A stretch of DNA of 64,000 nucleotides from Acinetobacter gerneri DSM 14967 = CIP 107464 = MTCC 9824 (GCF_000368565.1 NZ_KB849537.1:299496-363495); one strand, 5' to 3'. Numbered from the stretch's first letter, positions 43,866 to 53,311 are shown. Notes: generated by a model not told the origin, from the letters alone. Numbers and translations are program-made.

Positions 43866-44297
43866 TTACATACCGACTTTTATAAAATTATATTGAGGAT
43901 TTAGTTTTGAGATTAGATATATTTCTAATGAATTGGCTATATACGAATGTTCTAGTTCAAAGCCAATAGTCATAATTGCGCCAGCTTCTTTTAGTCTTTC
44001 ATCCACTGGACCATAGGTATCTTTTTCAATGTATCGGCAATACTTCATTACTCTTGCACTTAGTCCATTACCTTTATAGCGACCAGATCCTCGAGATGTC
44101 CCTACTCCGATATAAATAACCTCCTCTCCTTTTATAAAAGCATAAACGCCTTGTTTATCATAGTTCGGAATAGATTTATTAAAATCTGTATGAATTTCTG
44201 ACCACTGGGGAGCATCACCTAATAAATCCTTATTCCAATGTAATGAGAAAAAATTATTAGTTTGATCTTTTAAATTTTCAATAAATGTTTGATGCAT
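43866..44297 (-). CDS. GIY-YIG nuclease-fold protein
   Basis: A 143-residue protein. GVYAFIKGEEVIYIGVG is the GIY-YIG strand pair; YKGNGLSARVMKYCRY carries the conserved Arg; ANSLEIYLISKLNPQYN has the metal-binding Glu and the final Asn. It is a single-domain member with an N-terminal extension of about 45 residues. It could be a DNA-acting nuclease or a non-enzymatic relative. It closes the accessory islet and is convergent with the 143-residue hypothetical gene. Confidence 0.75.
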   Translation of the reverse strand: MHQTFIENLKDQTNNFFSLHWNKDLLGDAPQWSEIHTDFNKSIPNYDKQGVYAFIKGEEVIYIGVGTSRGSGRYKGNGLSARVMKYCRYIEKDTYGPVDERLKEAGAIMTIGFELEHSYIANSLEIYLISKLNPQYNFIKVGM

Positions 44298-44397
44298 ATT
44301 TTTACTTTATAAATTTAATATCCTTAAAATTAACATAATACGCCTTATACGAAATCCAATACTTTAATTCAATTATTTCAAAATCTTACAACCCACT

Positions 44398-44430
44398 AAA
44401 AAACCCAACTTATCCAAGTTGGGCTTTTTA
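44398..44430. terminator. Rho-independent terminator
   Basis: The stem AAAACCCAACTT / AAGTTGGGCTTTTT with an ATCC loop lies between the islet and the end of the atu operon. It can terminate atuF transcripts on the minus strand. Confidence 0.88.
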
Positions 44431-44501
44431 TGGATTCTTTACGTTTTACAGCTAAAATTTAAGTATTGTTCTAATATCTTAAAAATAGAACTTTTAAAAT
44501 C

Positions 44502-46454
44502 TCATCCTATACTCATCAACACTTGTCGCTTTTTCACTTGTTGACCCGCCACCCCGATCACCTCTTCAACCACACCATCTACATCCGCTTTAATTTGTTG
44601 CTGAATTTTCATTGCTTCCAAGATCAACAAAGTTTGCCCCTTTTGCACACGTTCTCCAGTAGCAACCATCACTTCGATAATTGCACCATCCATCGGTGCT
44701 TTGATTTTTCCATCCCCTGCAATATCGGCAACTTCTGGTGCTGCAAATGTCGTATTTTCAATACAAACATTGCCGTTGTTAATATCTAAATAAAGTGATT
44801 GATCACGCAAAATATAATTCAATTTACGTCGCACACCGTCTATTTCATAAATGATTTGATCCGAATTTTGATCAATACTTTGTTCTAAGATATTCACCGA
44901 TTGCGTCTGACCACAAGTTTCAACAACAACATGGTCAGCATCTCGTTTAGCCAATACCAATAAGTTTTGATCCTCAACTTTAAGTTTTAATGGAAATGCG
45001 CCCGATAGCCCCGTATTCCAATATGCTGATTTATGTTGGCTATGAGTGAAAAGTGCTGTAGCAACAGCTAAATGTTCAAGACTAATATTCTGCAAATGTA
45101 AACTTGCATCAGTCTGAAAATGTTCTGCAATAAAAGCGGTATTGGTATCACCCTGAATGACGATTGGATGACGTAATAAATTGACCAAAAATTGTTTATT
45201 GCTGTTTACACCAAGTAGGACACAATCATTGACAGCACTTGCCAATAAACGAATTGCATCATCACGAGTTTTGCCGTAAGCGATGACTTTTGCCACCATT
45301 GGATCATAATAAGGACTGATCTCATCTTGTGGCAGCATGCCATGATCGATACGTACATTGGCATTTTCAGCCGCCTGCCATTTTAGAACTTGACCCGTCT
45401 GAGGCAAAAAGTTTTGTCGTGGATCTTCTGCATAAAGTCTGACTTCAATGGCATGCCCATTTAAACTGAGTTCATGTTGTTGTAATGGTAGCTTTTCTCC
45501 ATTTGCCACTCGAAGTTGCCACTCTACCAGATCTTGACCTGTGATCATTTCAGTCACTGGGTGCTCGACTTGTAAGCGTGTATTCATTTCCAAGAAGTAA
45601 AATTCACCTGAAGCATCAAGTAAAAATTCAACTGTTCCTGCACCAATATATTGGCAAGACTTTGCTGCTTGAACCGCTGCCTCTCCCATTCTTTGTCTAA
45701 GAGATTCAGTCATTACTGGACATGGAGCTTCTTCTACCACCTTTTGATGACGACGTTGAATTGAACAATCTCGTTCAAATAAATACACATAGTTGCCATG
45801 TGTATCGCCAAAAACTTGTATCTCTACGTGTCTTGGTGCAATCACTGCTTTTTCTAATATCAGCTCGCCTGAACCAAAGGCATTGTTGGCTTCCGAGCGT
45901 GCCGTTTTCAGTGCATCGATCAAATCATTTTCCGACTCAACCAAGCGCATGCCTCGTCCACCACCACCAGCAGAGGCTTTAACCATGATTGGAAAACCAA
46001 TTTTCTTTGCTTCCTCAGCCAAAAAGTCGATTTCTTGATTTTCACCTTCATAGCCCGGTACACAAGGGACACACGCTTTTAGCATGGCAATTTTGGATAG
46101 TCGTTTACTGCCCATCAACTCAATTGCATGTGCATTTGGACCGATAAAACATATGCCATTTTTCTGGCAAGCTGCAGCAAATTCGGTATTTTCAGATAAA
46201 AAACCATAGCCTGGATGTACCGCATCTGCGCCAGTTTTTTGACATGCTTGTATAATTTTATCGATGCATAAGTAGGATTCTGAAACTTTAGATGCGCCAA
46301 TATGCACAGCTTCATCAGCCAACTGCACATGTCGAGCGTGGCGGTCTGCATCAGAATATACTGCAACTGTGGCATAACCCATTGCTTTGGCCGTTTTAAT
46401 GACACGGACTGCAATTTCACCACGATTTGCAATAAGTACTTTGGAAAATGCCAT
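44502..46454 (-). CDS. atuF: Geranyl-CoA carboxylase-type biotin-carboxylase subunit
   Basis: A 650-residue acyl-CoA carboxylase alpha subunit. Biotin carboxylase domains fill residues 1-450 (KVLIANRGEIAVRVIKTA, MVKASAGGGGRGMR for ATP, EMNTRLQVEHPVTE). The C-terminal biotinyl domain has LILEAMKIQ with the biotinylated Lys. With the AtuC subunit it would carboxylate geranyl-CoA in acyclic terpene breakdown. The order of the surrounding genes is that of the Pseudomonas atu cluster; without it, methylcrotonyl- or other acyl-CoA would be equally possible. It is last in the operon; AAAGGTG precedes the ATG. Confidence 0.85.
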   Translation of the reverse strand: MAFSKVLIANRGEIAVRVIKTAKAMGYATVAVYSDADRHARHVQLADEAVHIGASKVSESYLCIDKIIQACQKTGADAVHPGYGFLSENTEFAAACQKNGICFIGPNAHAIELMGSKRLSKIAMLKACVPCVPGYEGENQEIDFLAEEAKKIGFPIMVKASAGGGGRGMRLVESENDLIDALKTARSEANNAFGSGELILEKAVIAPRHVEIQVFGDTHGNYVYLFERDCSIQRRHQKVVEEAPCPVMTESLRQRMGEAAVQAAKSCQYIGAGTVEFLLDASGEFYFLEMNTRLQVEHPVTEMITGQDLVEWQLRVANGEKLPLQQHELSLNGHAIEVRLYAEDPRQNFLPQTGQVLKWQAAENANVRIDHGMLPQDEISPYYDPMVAKVIAYGKTRDDAIRLLASAVNDCVLLGVNSNKQFLVNLLRHPIVIQGDTNTAFIAEHFQTDASLHLQNISLEHLAVATALFTHSQHKSAYWNTGLSGAFPLKLKVEDQNLLVLAKRDADHVVVETCGQTQSVNILEQSIDQNSDQIIYEIDGVRRKLNYILRDQSLYLDINNGNVCIENTTFAAPEVADIAGDGKIKAPMDGAIIEVMVATGERVQKGQTLLILEAMKIQQQIKADVDGVVEEVIGVAGQQVKKRQVLMSIG

Positions 46455-46518
46455 TTTTCACCTTTCTAATTTTTTTAATGATAAATCAATTAAAATGATC
46501 ATTATTTTTGAAAATTGA

Positions 46519-47346
46519 TCAGTCTAAATCTGCCCATTTGGGTTTGCGTTTTTGGATAAAAGCCATGGTCCCTTCCATGCCTTCATCACTCCCCACCGCT
46601 TGTGCAAATTGCAAAGCAGCTTCATCCAACAACTGCTCAAGTGGTTCATTTAAACTACGATGCAGTAAGGCTTTGGTCACTCTTGAAGCATGCGGTGCAG
46701 TTAAAAGAATATGTTCTATAGTCGAATTTAGCAGCAGTTCCAACTCGGCTTGATCTTCAGCAACTTCATGTACGACACCGATATTCAATGCTGTATTTCC
46801 ATCAAATTTCATACCCAATAAAGCCAATCGGCGTGCCTGAGTTAGTCCCACACGTTTCACTACAAAAGGTGCAATCTGAGCAGGTATGATGCCCAATCCT
46901 GTTTCAGGCAAACCAAATTTGGCATTTTCAAGGCAAATGGCAATATCAGATACACATGCCAAACCAAATCCACCACCCAATACCGCCCCTTCTAAAACAG
47001 CAATCACCGTTTGAGGGGCTTGATCAACTTGCTCGATCATTGCTCCAAATTTTCGGTTAAAGTCTGCATAAGGCTTGCTATTGCCTGCGGCCATTGCCTC
47101 TGCACGAACATTTGCCATATCTTTGATATCGCCACCCGCACAAAAATGTCCAGCTTTACCACGAAAAATCACAGCTCGAATTGATGTATCATTTTCAATT
47201 GCCGTAAAAATTTGTTGAATACTTTCAACCATTTTCACACTCATGGCATTACGGCTTTCTGGGCGATTTAACCAAATCGTGATCACGCCTTTTTCTTGTT
47301 CAAGCTGTAGACTTTCATCAAGTTGCATATCTGAAATATTTTGCAT
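46519..47346 (-). CDS. atuE: Enoyl-CoA hydratase family protein (isohexenylglutaconyl-CoA hydratase)
   Basis: A 275-residue crotonase-fold protein. FCAGGDIKDMANV and the oxyanion-hole loop AVLEGAVLGGGFGLACVSD are present, followed by KFGLPETGLGIIPAQIAPFVVKRVG. In the terpene pathway AtuE hydrates isohexenylglutaconyl-CoA, the product of the carboxylase. The start at 47346 is chosen because AAGGTG lies 8 bases before it; in-frame ATG/GTG codons upstream overlap that site. It sits between atuD and atuF at short distances. Confidence 0.84.
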   Translation of the reverse strand: MQNISDMQLDESLQLEQEKGVITIWLNRPESRNAMSVKMVESIQQIFTAIENDTSIRAVIFRGKAGHFCAGGDIKDMANVRAEAMAAGNSKPYADFNRKFGAMIEQVDQAPQTVIAVLEGAVLGGGFGLACVSDIAICLENAKFGLPETGLGIIPAQIAPFVVKRVGLTQARRLALLGMKFDGNTALNIGVVHEVAEDQAELELLLNSTIEHILLTAPHASRVTKALLHRSLNEPLEQLLDEAALQFAQAVGSDEGMEGTMAFIQKRKPKWADLD

Positions 47347-47385
47347 TATCATCACCTTATACTTGATTTTAAAATAATCAGACCA

Positions 47386-48546
47386 TTAGCCCTTTTGCTT
47401 TTTAGGCAAAATATCCATCAGCTTACAAATGATCCCAAGCATAATTTCATCAGCACCTCCACCAATCGAGCCTAAACGCCCATCTCGATAAAGTTGTGAT
47501 GCGGGGTTATCCCACATAAATCCATTTCCACCCCAATATTGCAAACAACTATCTGCAACTTCGCGAGTCAAACGACCAGCTTTTAGTTTTGCCATAGATG
47601 CCATTTCCGTGACATTTTCTCCAGCAATATGTAGATCGCAAGCACGGTAGGTCAACGCTTTCAGAGCTTCAACTTCGGTCATCAATTCTGCAAATCTAAA
47701 ATGCACATATTGATTATTGATCAATGGTTGCCCAAAAGTAGTCCGTTCTTTGGTGTAGGCAATGGTCTGTTTAATGACATTTTCCAGCCCACCAATGGCA
47801 TTGGCTGCTGCCCACATTCTTTCTTCTTGGAATTGCAGCATTTGCATCATAAAGCCCATCCCTTCTGCACCCACCAAGTTGCGCTGTGGCACACGGACAT
47901 TGTCAAAATAAACTTCAGCAGTTGTAGTTGATCGCATTCCAAGTTTATTTAAAGGTTCAGAAAAACTGATCCCAGCCGTTTTAGCAGGAACAATAATCAT
48001 AGATTTATTTGAATGTGGTTTATCATCCGATGTGTTGGCAAGTAAGCAGAAAAAATCAGCCTGCAAAGAGTTGGTAATCCACATTTTGCTACCGTTGATG
48101 ACATAGTCATCGCCATCTTTTTTTGCAGTGGTTTTTACTGCTGCGACGTCTGAGCCTGCATGGACTTCAGATACCGCAATGGATGCGACATATTCACCTT
48201 TGATTGCTGGCGTTAAAAACTCATCACGTAATTCTTTTGAACCGAAACGTGCCAATGCGGGTGTCGCCATATCGGTTTGTACCCCTATTGCCAATGGCAC
48301 TCCGCCACATGCAGCACGTCCCAACTCTTCAGCAACCACCAAATTGTAAGAATAATCCAGACCTAAACCACCATTTTCTTCAGGTTTACAAATACCGAGC
48401 AAGCCTAGGTCTGCCATTTTTTTAAATACGTCATGGATAGGAAAACGACCTTTGGCCTCCGATTCTGGAATATATGGATTGAGCTCAGTCTCGACGAACT
48501 GGCGAGTGGTACGACGTAATGCTTCATGCTCGGTAGTAAATTTCAT
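47386..48546 (-). CDS. atuD: Acyl-CoA dehydrogenase (citronellyl-CoA dehydrogenase type)
   Basis: A 386-residue FAD-dependent dehydrogenase. IAVSEVHAGSDVAAVKTTA and SKMWITNSLQADFFC belong to the flavin-binding middle domain. ERTTFGQPLINNQYVHFRFAE and YWGGNGFMWDNPASQLYRDGRLGSIGGGADEIML form the C-terminal helical domain. In the atu cluster it oxidises citronellyl-CoA to geranyl-CoA. The start has AGGAAAA 8 bases upstream. A 72-bp palindromic repeat separates it from atuC. Confidence 0.85.
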   Translation of the reverse strand: MKFTTEHEALRRTTRQFVETELNPYIPESEAKGRFPIHDVFKKMADLGLLGICKPEENGGLGLDYSYNLVVAEELGRAACGGVPLAIGVQTDMATPALARFGSKELRDEFLTPAIKGEYVASIAVSEVHAGSDVAAVKTTAKKDGDDYVINGSKMWITNSLQADFFCLLANTSDDKPHSNKSMIIVPAKTAGISFSEPLNKLGMRSTTTAEVYFDNVRVPQRNLVGAEGMGFMMQMLQFQEERMWAAANAIGGLENVIKQTIAYTKERTTFGQPLINNQYVHFRFAELMTEVEALKALTYRACDLHIAGENVTEMASMAKLKAGRLTREVADSCLQYWGGNGFMWDNPASQLYRDGRLGSIGGGADEIMLGIICKLMDILPKKQKG

Positions 48547-48578
48547 TTTGTTTTTCCTGATTTATTCTGTTTCTTTGG

Positions 48579-48650
48579 AATCTCCCCTTGCCCCTCTTTA
48601 TAAAAGAGGGGGAAAACTGATTCCTTTTTCAAAGGGAGGTTAGGGAGATT
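48579..48650. repeat. 72-bp palindromic repeat element
   Basis: The ends are inverted repeats (AATCTCCC at one side, GGGAGATT at the other). Inside are two hairpin-forming parts, CCCCTCTTTATAAAAGAGGGG and TTCCTTTTTCAAAGGGAGG. It starts 1 bp after the atuC stop codon and ends 32 bp before atuD. It looks like a short dispersed intergenic element of the MITE/REP type; I recall similar sequences in Acinetobacter and Moraxella genomes. Confidence 0.7.
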
Positions 48651-48651
48651 C

Positions 48652-50265
48652 TTAAAATCTCGACACACCAAACTTCGATGCTTTCAGCATTCGATATTCA
48701 GCTTCATATATGGTTTGTAATAAGAAAATGAGAATCTTACGAGTATCTCGTGGATCGATAATGCCATCATCATGCATCATGGCTGTATTAAATAAAGCCG
48801 TAGACTGCTGTTCCAATTTCATTGCTGTACTTTGTTCTAAGAAATCCAACATCTGTTCATTGGGTTCCATACCTGAAGCTTTTTGTTTCCCTTCAGCAAC
48901 GATCCGCAAAACCTTACCCGCTTGCGCCGCACCCATCACAGCCACATGTGAATTTGGCCATGCAAAGATAAAATCTGGGGCTAAAGGTCGCCCACACATT
49001 GCATAATTCCCTGCTCCGTATGAACCTGCGACAACGATAGAAATTTTAGGCACAGAGCAATTGGCAACGGCTTGAATCAGTTTAGAACCATGTTTGATAA
49101 TGCCGTTTTGTTCGGCATCTGTTCCCACCATAAATCCTGTGGTGTTATGCAAAAACACCAATGGCCGATTAGTTTGTTCACAAAGCTGAATAAATTGCGC
49201 AGTTTTTGCCGCACCTTGTGGGGTAATTGGTCCATTATTGGTGATGATTCCCACATGCATCGCGCCCAATTTTGCCCAACCACATACTGTTAAATCATCA
49301 TATTCTTGCTTAAATTCTAGAAAATCAGAATCATCCACCAAACGAGCTATGATCTCTTTCATGTCAAATGGCTGTTTGGGATTTGCAGGAATAATTCCCA
49401 ATAATTCATCGGCTGGATAACGTGGTTCTTTATAATTTTCAATGATTGGATGAGTTTGTTCTTTCCAATTTAAATGATCAAAAATTTCCCGAGCCAAACG
49501 AATTGCATCAGCATCATTTTCAGCCAAATATTCAGCTGTTCCTGCGATTTGCGCATGCATCTCTGCCCCGCCCAATTCTTCTGCTGTTGCAACCTCACCT
49601 GTGGCAGCAAACAATAACGGTGGTCCTGCGAGCAGCATTTCCGTTTGTTTACGAACAGTGATCACATAATCTGAAAGTCCCGGCTGATACGCACCACCTG
49701 CGGTCGCATTACCATGTACAACCGAAAGCTGAGGAATACCTGCGGCTGAAAGTCGTGCTTGATTGGCAAATGTCGTACCACCCAAAGTAAACACTTCGGC
49801 AGCATAATTGAGGTTTGCCCCTCCACTTTCAGCCAAGGTCACGATAGGAAGTTTTTGTTCAAGCGCAATTTGCTGAAGCCTAAGTGATTTATGCACACCC
49901 ATTGGCGACATCGTACCGCCTTTGATTGCACTATTACTTGCACTCACCAAACAACGAACACCACTGACAAAGCCAATGCCAGCAATGATACCTCCACCTG
50001 CTTCAGAACCATCTTTATCATCATGCATGTTGAAGCCGACCAAGCCACATAATTCAACAAAAGGCGAATCTGCATCTAGGACTAGACGAATGCGCTCATG
50101 GGGCAAAATTTTGCCACGCTTATCAAATTTCGGCTTTGCTGCATAAGATTTCTCGATACTTTTATTTTGCACAGCCCGAATTTCATCTAACTGAGTTAAG
50201 AGTGCTTGTTTATTTTCCTCAAAAAGTTCGCTCCCAACTGCTATTTCTGATTGGAGAATACTCAT
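48652..50265 (-). CDS. atuC: Geranyl-CoA carboxylase-type carboxyltransferase subunit
   Basis: A 537-residue acyl-CoA carboxylase beta subunit. Two crotonase-like halves are present: GGIIAGIGFVSGVRCLVSASNSAIKGGTMSPMGVHKSLRLQ... with LAESGGANL in the N-terminal half, and FLHNTTGFMVGTDAE and AGSYGAGNYAMCGRPLAPDFIFAWPNSH in the C-terminal half. It transfers carboxyl from AtuF biotin to geranyl-CoA. Its ATG overlaps the atuB stop (ATGA) with AAGGAG upstream, so the two are translationally coupled. On domain sequence alone a methylcrotonyl-CoA carboxylase beta subunit would be equally likely; context decides. Confidence 0.86.
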   Translation of the reverse strand: MSILQSEIAVGSELFEENKQALLTQLDEIRAVQNKSIEKSYAAKPKFDKRGKILPHERIRLVLDADSPFVELCGLVGFNMHDDKDGSEAGGGIIAGIGFVSGVRCLVSASNSAIKGGTMSPMGVHKSLRLQQIALEQKLPIVTLAESGGANLNYAAEVFTLGGTTFANQARLSAAGIPQLSVVHGNATAGGAYQPGLSDYVITVRKQTEMLLAGPPLLFAATGEVATAEELGGAEMHAQIAGTAEYLAENDADAIRLAREIFDHLNWKEQTHPIIENYKEPRYPADELLGIIPANPKQPFDMKEIIARLVDDSDFLEFKQEYDDLTVCGWAKLGAMHVGIITNNGPITPQGAAKTAQFIQLCEQTNRPLVFLHNTTGFMVGTDAEQNGIIKHGSKLIQAVANCSVPKISIVVAGSYGAGNYAMCGRPLAPDFIFAWPNSHVAVMGAAQAGKVLRIVAEGKQKASGMEPNEQMLDFLEQSTAMKLEQQSTALFNTAMMHDDGIIDPRDTRKILIFLLQTIYEAEYRMLKASKFGVSRF

Positions 50266-51185
50266 GTTGATTCTCCTTTTTTATTTGATTTATCATTCTC
50301 TTTTTCTGCTTTTCCAAGCTCATCTTTTAATACATCGGGAATAAATGCACGATGGAAACCATTGAATGAATAACTATTGGTTGCATCAGCGAGTGGATAC
50401 ATCCGTGTACCTTGAGAAGCTGCGCCATCAATACGTAGCGTAACTCCAGAAATAAATCCTGCTGCCTCGGAAAGTAAATAAACGATTGCCGATGAAACTT
50501 CTGATTCTGTTCCCATACGTTTTAGCGGAACATTACTGGCTAAGCTTGGGATAATAAATTTGGCAAAATCACCTGAATAATTGTCCATTCCAGATGAAAC
50601 AATCCACCCCGGTGATACTGCATTGACTCGAACACCTGAACGCCCCCATTCTACAGAAGCTGTTTTGGTGAGGTTGTCCACGCCTGAACGTGCAGCTCCA
50701 GAATGTCCCATTCCTGGCATACCGCCCCACATATCGGCAGTCATATTGACGATGCTACCACCATGCTTTGCCATCCATTGGTTATAAGCTTCACGCATTA
50801 AATAAAATGTAGAATGCAGATTATTTCGGACAACCGCATCAAAACCATTGGCTGAAATACTTTCTAAATTTGATGGAAATTGACCGCCAGCATTATTTAC
50901 AAGCCCATCCAATTTTCCAAATTTTTCAATCACTTCTGCAATCATATCCTTGACTTGTTGTTCTTCCCGATTGTCACAAACGATAAAATGAACTTTGCCT
51001 CCATCCTCTAGGATTTCCTTGGAAACATGTTCTAACTTTTCTATTTTTCGACCCGTAATCACCACTTGCGCACCTAAAGATGCCAATTCGTGAGCAGTAC
51101 ATCGTCCAATCCCTGAGCCACCACCTGTGATAATAATCACTTGGTCTTGAAAGGCATCTGATCTAAATATTGAGTTATATTTCAT
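50262..51185 (-). CDS. atuB: Short-chain dehydrogenase/reductase
   Basis: A 307-residue SDR. IIITGGGSGIGRCTAHELASLGA is the NAD(P) loop, LVNNAGGQFPSNL the NNAG motif, and the catalytic Ser/Tyr/Lys positions are partly altered: the AARSGVDNLTKTASVEWG stretch lacks the usual YxxxK tyrosine. That pattern is typical of 2,4-dienoyl-CoA reductase-like SDRs rather than alcohol dehydrogenases. In Pseudomonas AtuB is the second gene of the terpene operon, with an unassigned role. The stop overlaps the atuC start by 4 bases. Confidence 0.83.
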   Translation of the reverse strand: MKYNSIFRSDAFQDQVIIITGGGSGIGRCTAHELASLGAQVVITGRKIEKLEHVSKEILEDGGKVHFIVCDNREEQQVKDMIAEVIEKFGKLDGLVNNAGGQFPSNLESISANGFDAVVRNNLHSTFYLMREAYNQWMAKHGGSIVNMTADMWGGMPGMGHSGAARSGVDNLTKTASVEWGRSGVRVNAVSPGWIVSSGMDNYSGDFAKFIIPSLASNVPLKRMGTESEVSSAIVYLLSEAAGFISGVTLRIDGAASQGTRMYPLADATNSYSFNGFHRAFIPDVLKDELGKAEKENDKSNKKGEST

Positions 51186-51294
51186 TTGTTATTTCCGATT
51201 TATTTTCTGGTTTTTCCGTACTGATTTTGCAGTGTTTGTTTTGCCATATAGTTTTAAGTGAAATAAATGCTTTTTAGATTCACCCAAATAGCAT

Positions 51295-53103
51295 TTACTT
51301 GAGTAATCCTTCAGGTATTTTCACTTTCATATCCAATAACTGCTGTGCGTAGGCTTTGCCTTGTGGGTCGATACGCAAACTCGCAACGCCACCACCACCT
51401 AGTGCATTTTCAAGGACAAAATTAAGCGCATTTAAAGCAGGCATTTCATATCGGATCACTTTTCCATGTACAGGATCCAAAACATGTTGCATATATGCCG
51501 CGACATTTTCTTCCGTTAAATTGGCACGTATCCAAGGTAAATATTCGGCTTTACGGGCAATCACGCCGATATTACTGGCATTACCTTTATCACCACTACG
51601 TGCATGTGCGAGTTCGATCAATGCAACTTCAATTTCATTGCCTTGAAATTTGGCAACTTCACCGATTGGATGTTTTTGTATAGATAGATCAGACGTTCCA
51701 CGTAGAATATCAATCGCTTGACGTTGATCGTTGAGCTCAGTTTCAACTTGAATTTGATCTTTATCGATCAAAAATGAAAATAACTTAATCACAGGAGAAG
51801 CTTTCGGACGCCCCCCCACAATCCCTGCCAGTGCAGGTGCCATGCCTGTAGATGCTTGTGCAATTTCCGAAGCAAAGAACATGCAGGCTTCTTTAAATAA
51901 ATGCTTAACCGCTATTTTCACCACAACTTCACGGCTATGGTTAAAGTCTTGTGCATGCGCTCCATAGGTACTTTCAATACCCAATATTTCAACTGATTTT
52001 TCACTAAAAGCTGGAACTGAACGAAGTGCTAAAACACGTTCACATTTACTTAATATTGCATCTGAAATGACTTTGGCTTTTTCAACAGCTTCACGTCCTG
52101 CGATCAAAAAACTCACTTGCACGCGATAGCCATCAGGATAAGTTGCACTCACCTTATACTGATCTTTTGGTGCACAGCCTTTAGCACCAGTGACTTTGAC
52201 ACGGTGCTCTGCGACTTGCTCAAGAACCACATTGCTAAAATCTGCTGTTACATCGGGAAGTAAATAGGCTTGCGGATCTGCAATTTCATAAACAATTTGT
52301 TCTGCAACTGTAGCTGTTGAAACCAAACCACCTGTACCATTTGGCTTAGTCACGATAAATGAAGCATCTTCAGCAACTTCAACGATTGGAAAGCCCATAT
52401 TGTCAAAGCCTTGTACCAATAGCCAATCGGTGAAGTTTCCGCCTGTGCACTGTGCACCACATTCGATGATATGCCCTGCCAGTGAGCCTTGCGCCAACTT
52501 ATCATAATCATCGATAGCCCATTGATATTCATGTAAAAGTGGTCCGAGCACCACAGCTGAATCGACCACCCGTCCTGTGATCACAATATCAGCGCCTTGG
52601 TCTAATGCATCACCAATCGGGATTGCCCCCAAGTACGCATTACAACTGGCTAAATGTGCAGGTAAAGCTTCACCACTAAACATTTCTTTAATCTTTTGTT
52701 GCTGCAACTCAGTTTGTTTAGGCATGAGATCATCACCCAAAACCACAGCAACTTTTAAATCTAAGCCTTGATCTTGAATCACTTTTTCGAGCGCAGCTTT
52801 GCACGCCAAAGGATTGACTCCCCCAGCATTGCTAACCACTTTAATTTTTTTTGCAGCAATTTTCTTAAGCAATGGTGTCATCACCCGACTCACAAAATCG
52901 AGTGCATATCCATGGTTTGGATCGAGCATCATTGCTTTAGCCATGATAGACATGGTGATTTCAGATAAATAATCAAAAACTAAATAATCAATGTCAGATA
53001 AATGTACTAACTGAAATGCAGCAGTATTGGTATCACCCCAAAATCCAGAGGCACACCCAATCTTGACTACTCGGCTCTCTTCCTGACCCATTTCTATTCT
53101 CAT
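51295..53103 (-). CDS. atuA: Acyclic terpene utilization protein AtuA (DUF1446)
   Basis: A 602-residue protein of the AtuA/DUF1446 family, the hallmark of acyclic terpene clusters. VKIGCASGFWGDTNTAAFQLV, VSNAGGVNPLACKAALE, DIVITGRVVDSAVVLGPLLHEY and GGNFTDWLL belong to the large N-terminal domain. The final about 110 residues (LAHARSGDKGNASNIGVIAR and onwards) are the AtuA-like C-terminal domain. The biochemical role is not settled; mutants in Pseudomonas cannot grow on citronellol. The start at 53103 is the first ATG; an ATG at 53091 is equally possible. It is first in the operon, divergent from the TetR regulator. Confidence 0.92.
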   Translation of the reverse strand: MRIEMGQEESRVVKIGCASGFWGDTNTAAFQLVHLSDIDYLVFDYLSEITMSIMAKAMMLDPNHGYALDFVSRVMTPLLKKIAAKKIKVVSNAGGVNPLACKAALEKVIQDQGLDLKVAVVLGDDLMPKQTELQQQKIKEMFSGEALPAHLASCNAYLGAIPIGDALDQGADIVITGRVVDSAVVLGPLLHEYQWAIDDYDKLAQGSLAGHIIECGAQCTGGNFTDWLLVQGFDNMGFPIVEVAEDASFIVTKPNGTGGLVSTATVAEQIVYEIADPQAYLLPDVTADFSNVVLEQVAEHRVKVTGAKGCAPKDQYKVSATYPDGYRVQVSFLIAGREAVEKAKVISDAILSKCERVLALRSVPAFSEKSVEILGIESTYGAHAQDFNHSREVVVKIAVKHLFKEACMFFASEIAQASTGMAPALAGIVGGRPKASPVIKLFSFLIDKDQIQVETELNDQRQAIDILRGTSDLSIQKHPIGEVAKFQGNEIEVALIELAHARSGDKGNASNIGVIARKAEYLPWIRANLTEENVAAYMQHVLDPVHGKVIRYEMPALNALNFVLENALGGGGVASLRIDPQGKAYAQQLLDMKVKIPEGLLK

Positions 53104-53131
53104 TATTTTGCTTAATTTATAAACTTAAAAT

Positions 53132-53149
53132 ACCAAGCAAGCGCTTGGT
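53132..53149. promoter_or_regulatory. Operator palindrome for the TetR-type regulator
   Basis: ACCAAGC and GCTTGGT arms separated by AAGC lie 29 bp upstream of the atuA start, in the divergent gap to atuR. The A/CCAAGCGCTTGG type of palindrome is common for TetR regulators next to acyl-CoA genes. Binding by AtuR is inferred from position. Confidence 0.7.
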
Positions 53150-53311
53150 TTGTAAAGTGCAAAATGTTATGCTGAATTGGCAAAACTGTTATTGTCATTA
53201 AATCTAGCAATAACTGGATAATAATCCCTTTAATTTTCAAATAATAATGAAAAGTAAAGAAAATAGAATTGTTTGAAACTTCATATTACTTTGACGGAAA
53301 ATTTTGACAAG

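Noticed and set aside
38300..44297. Islet read as a prophage remnant
   Set aside because: No integrase, terminase, capsid, lysis gene or attachment repeats were seen; the VgrG tail resembles T6SS rather than phage tail genes.
48452..48643. 63-codon plus-strand frame
   Set aside because: It covers the start of atuD antisense and the palindromic repeat; no ribosome site, and the composition comes from the repeat.
44502..50265. Leucine/isovalerate (liu) cluster instead of atu
   Set aside because: The carboxylase and dehydrogenase genes alone would fit liu, but the AtuA (DUF1446) and SDR genes in atu order favour terpene use.
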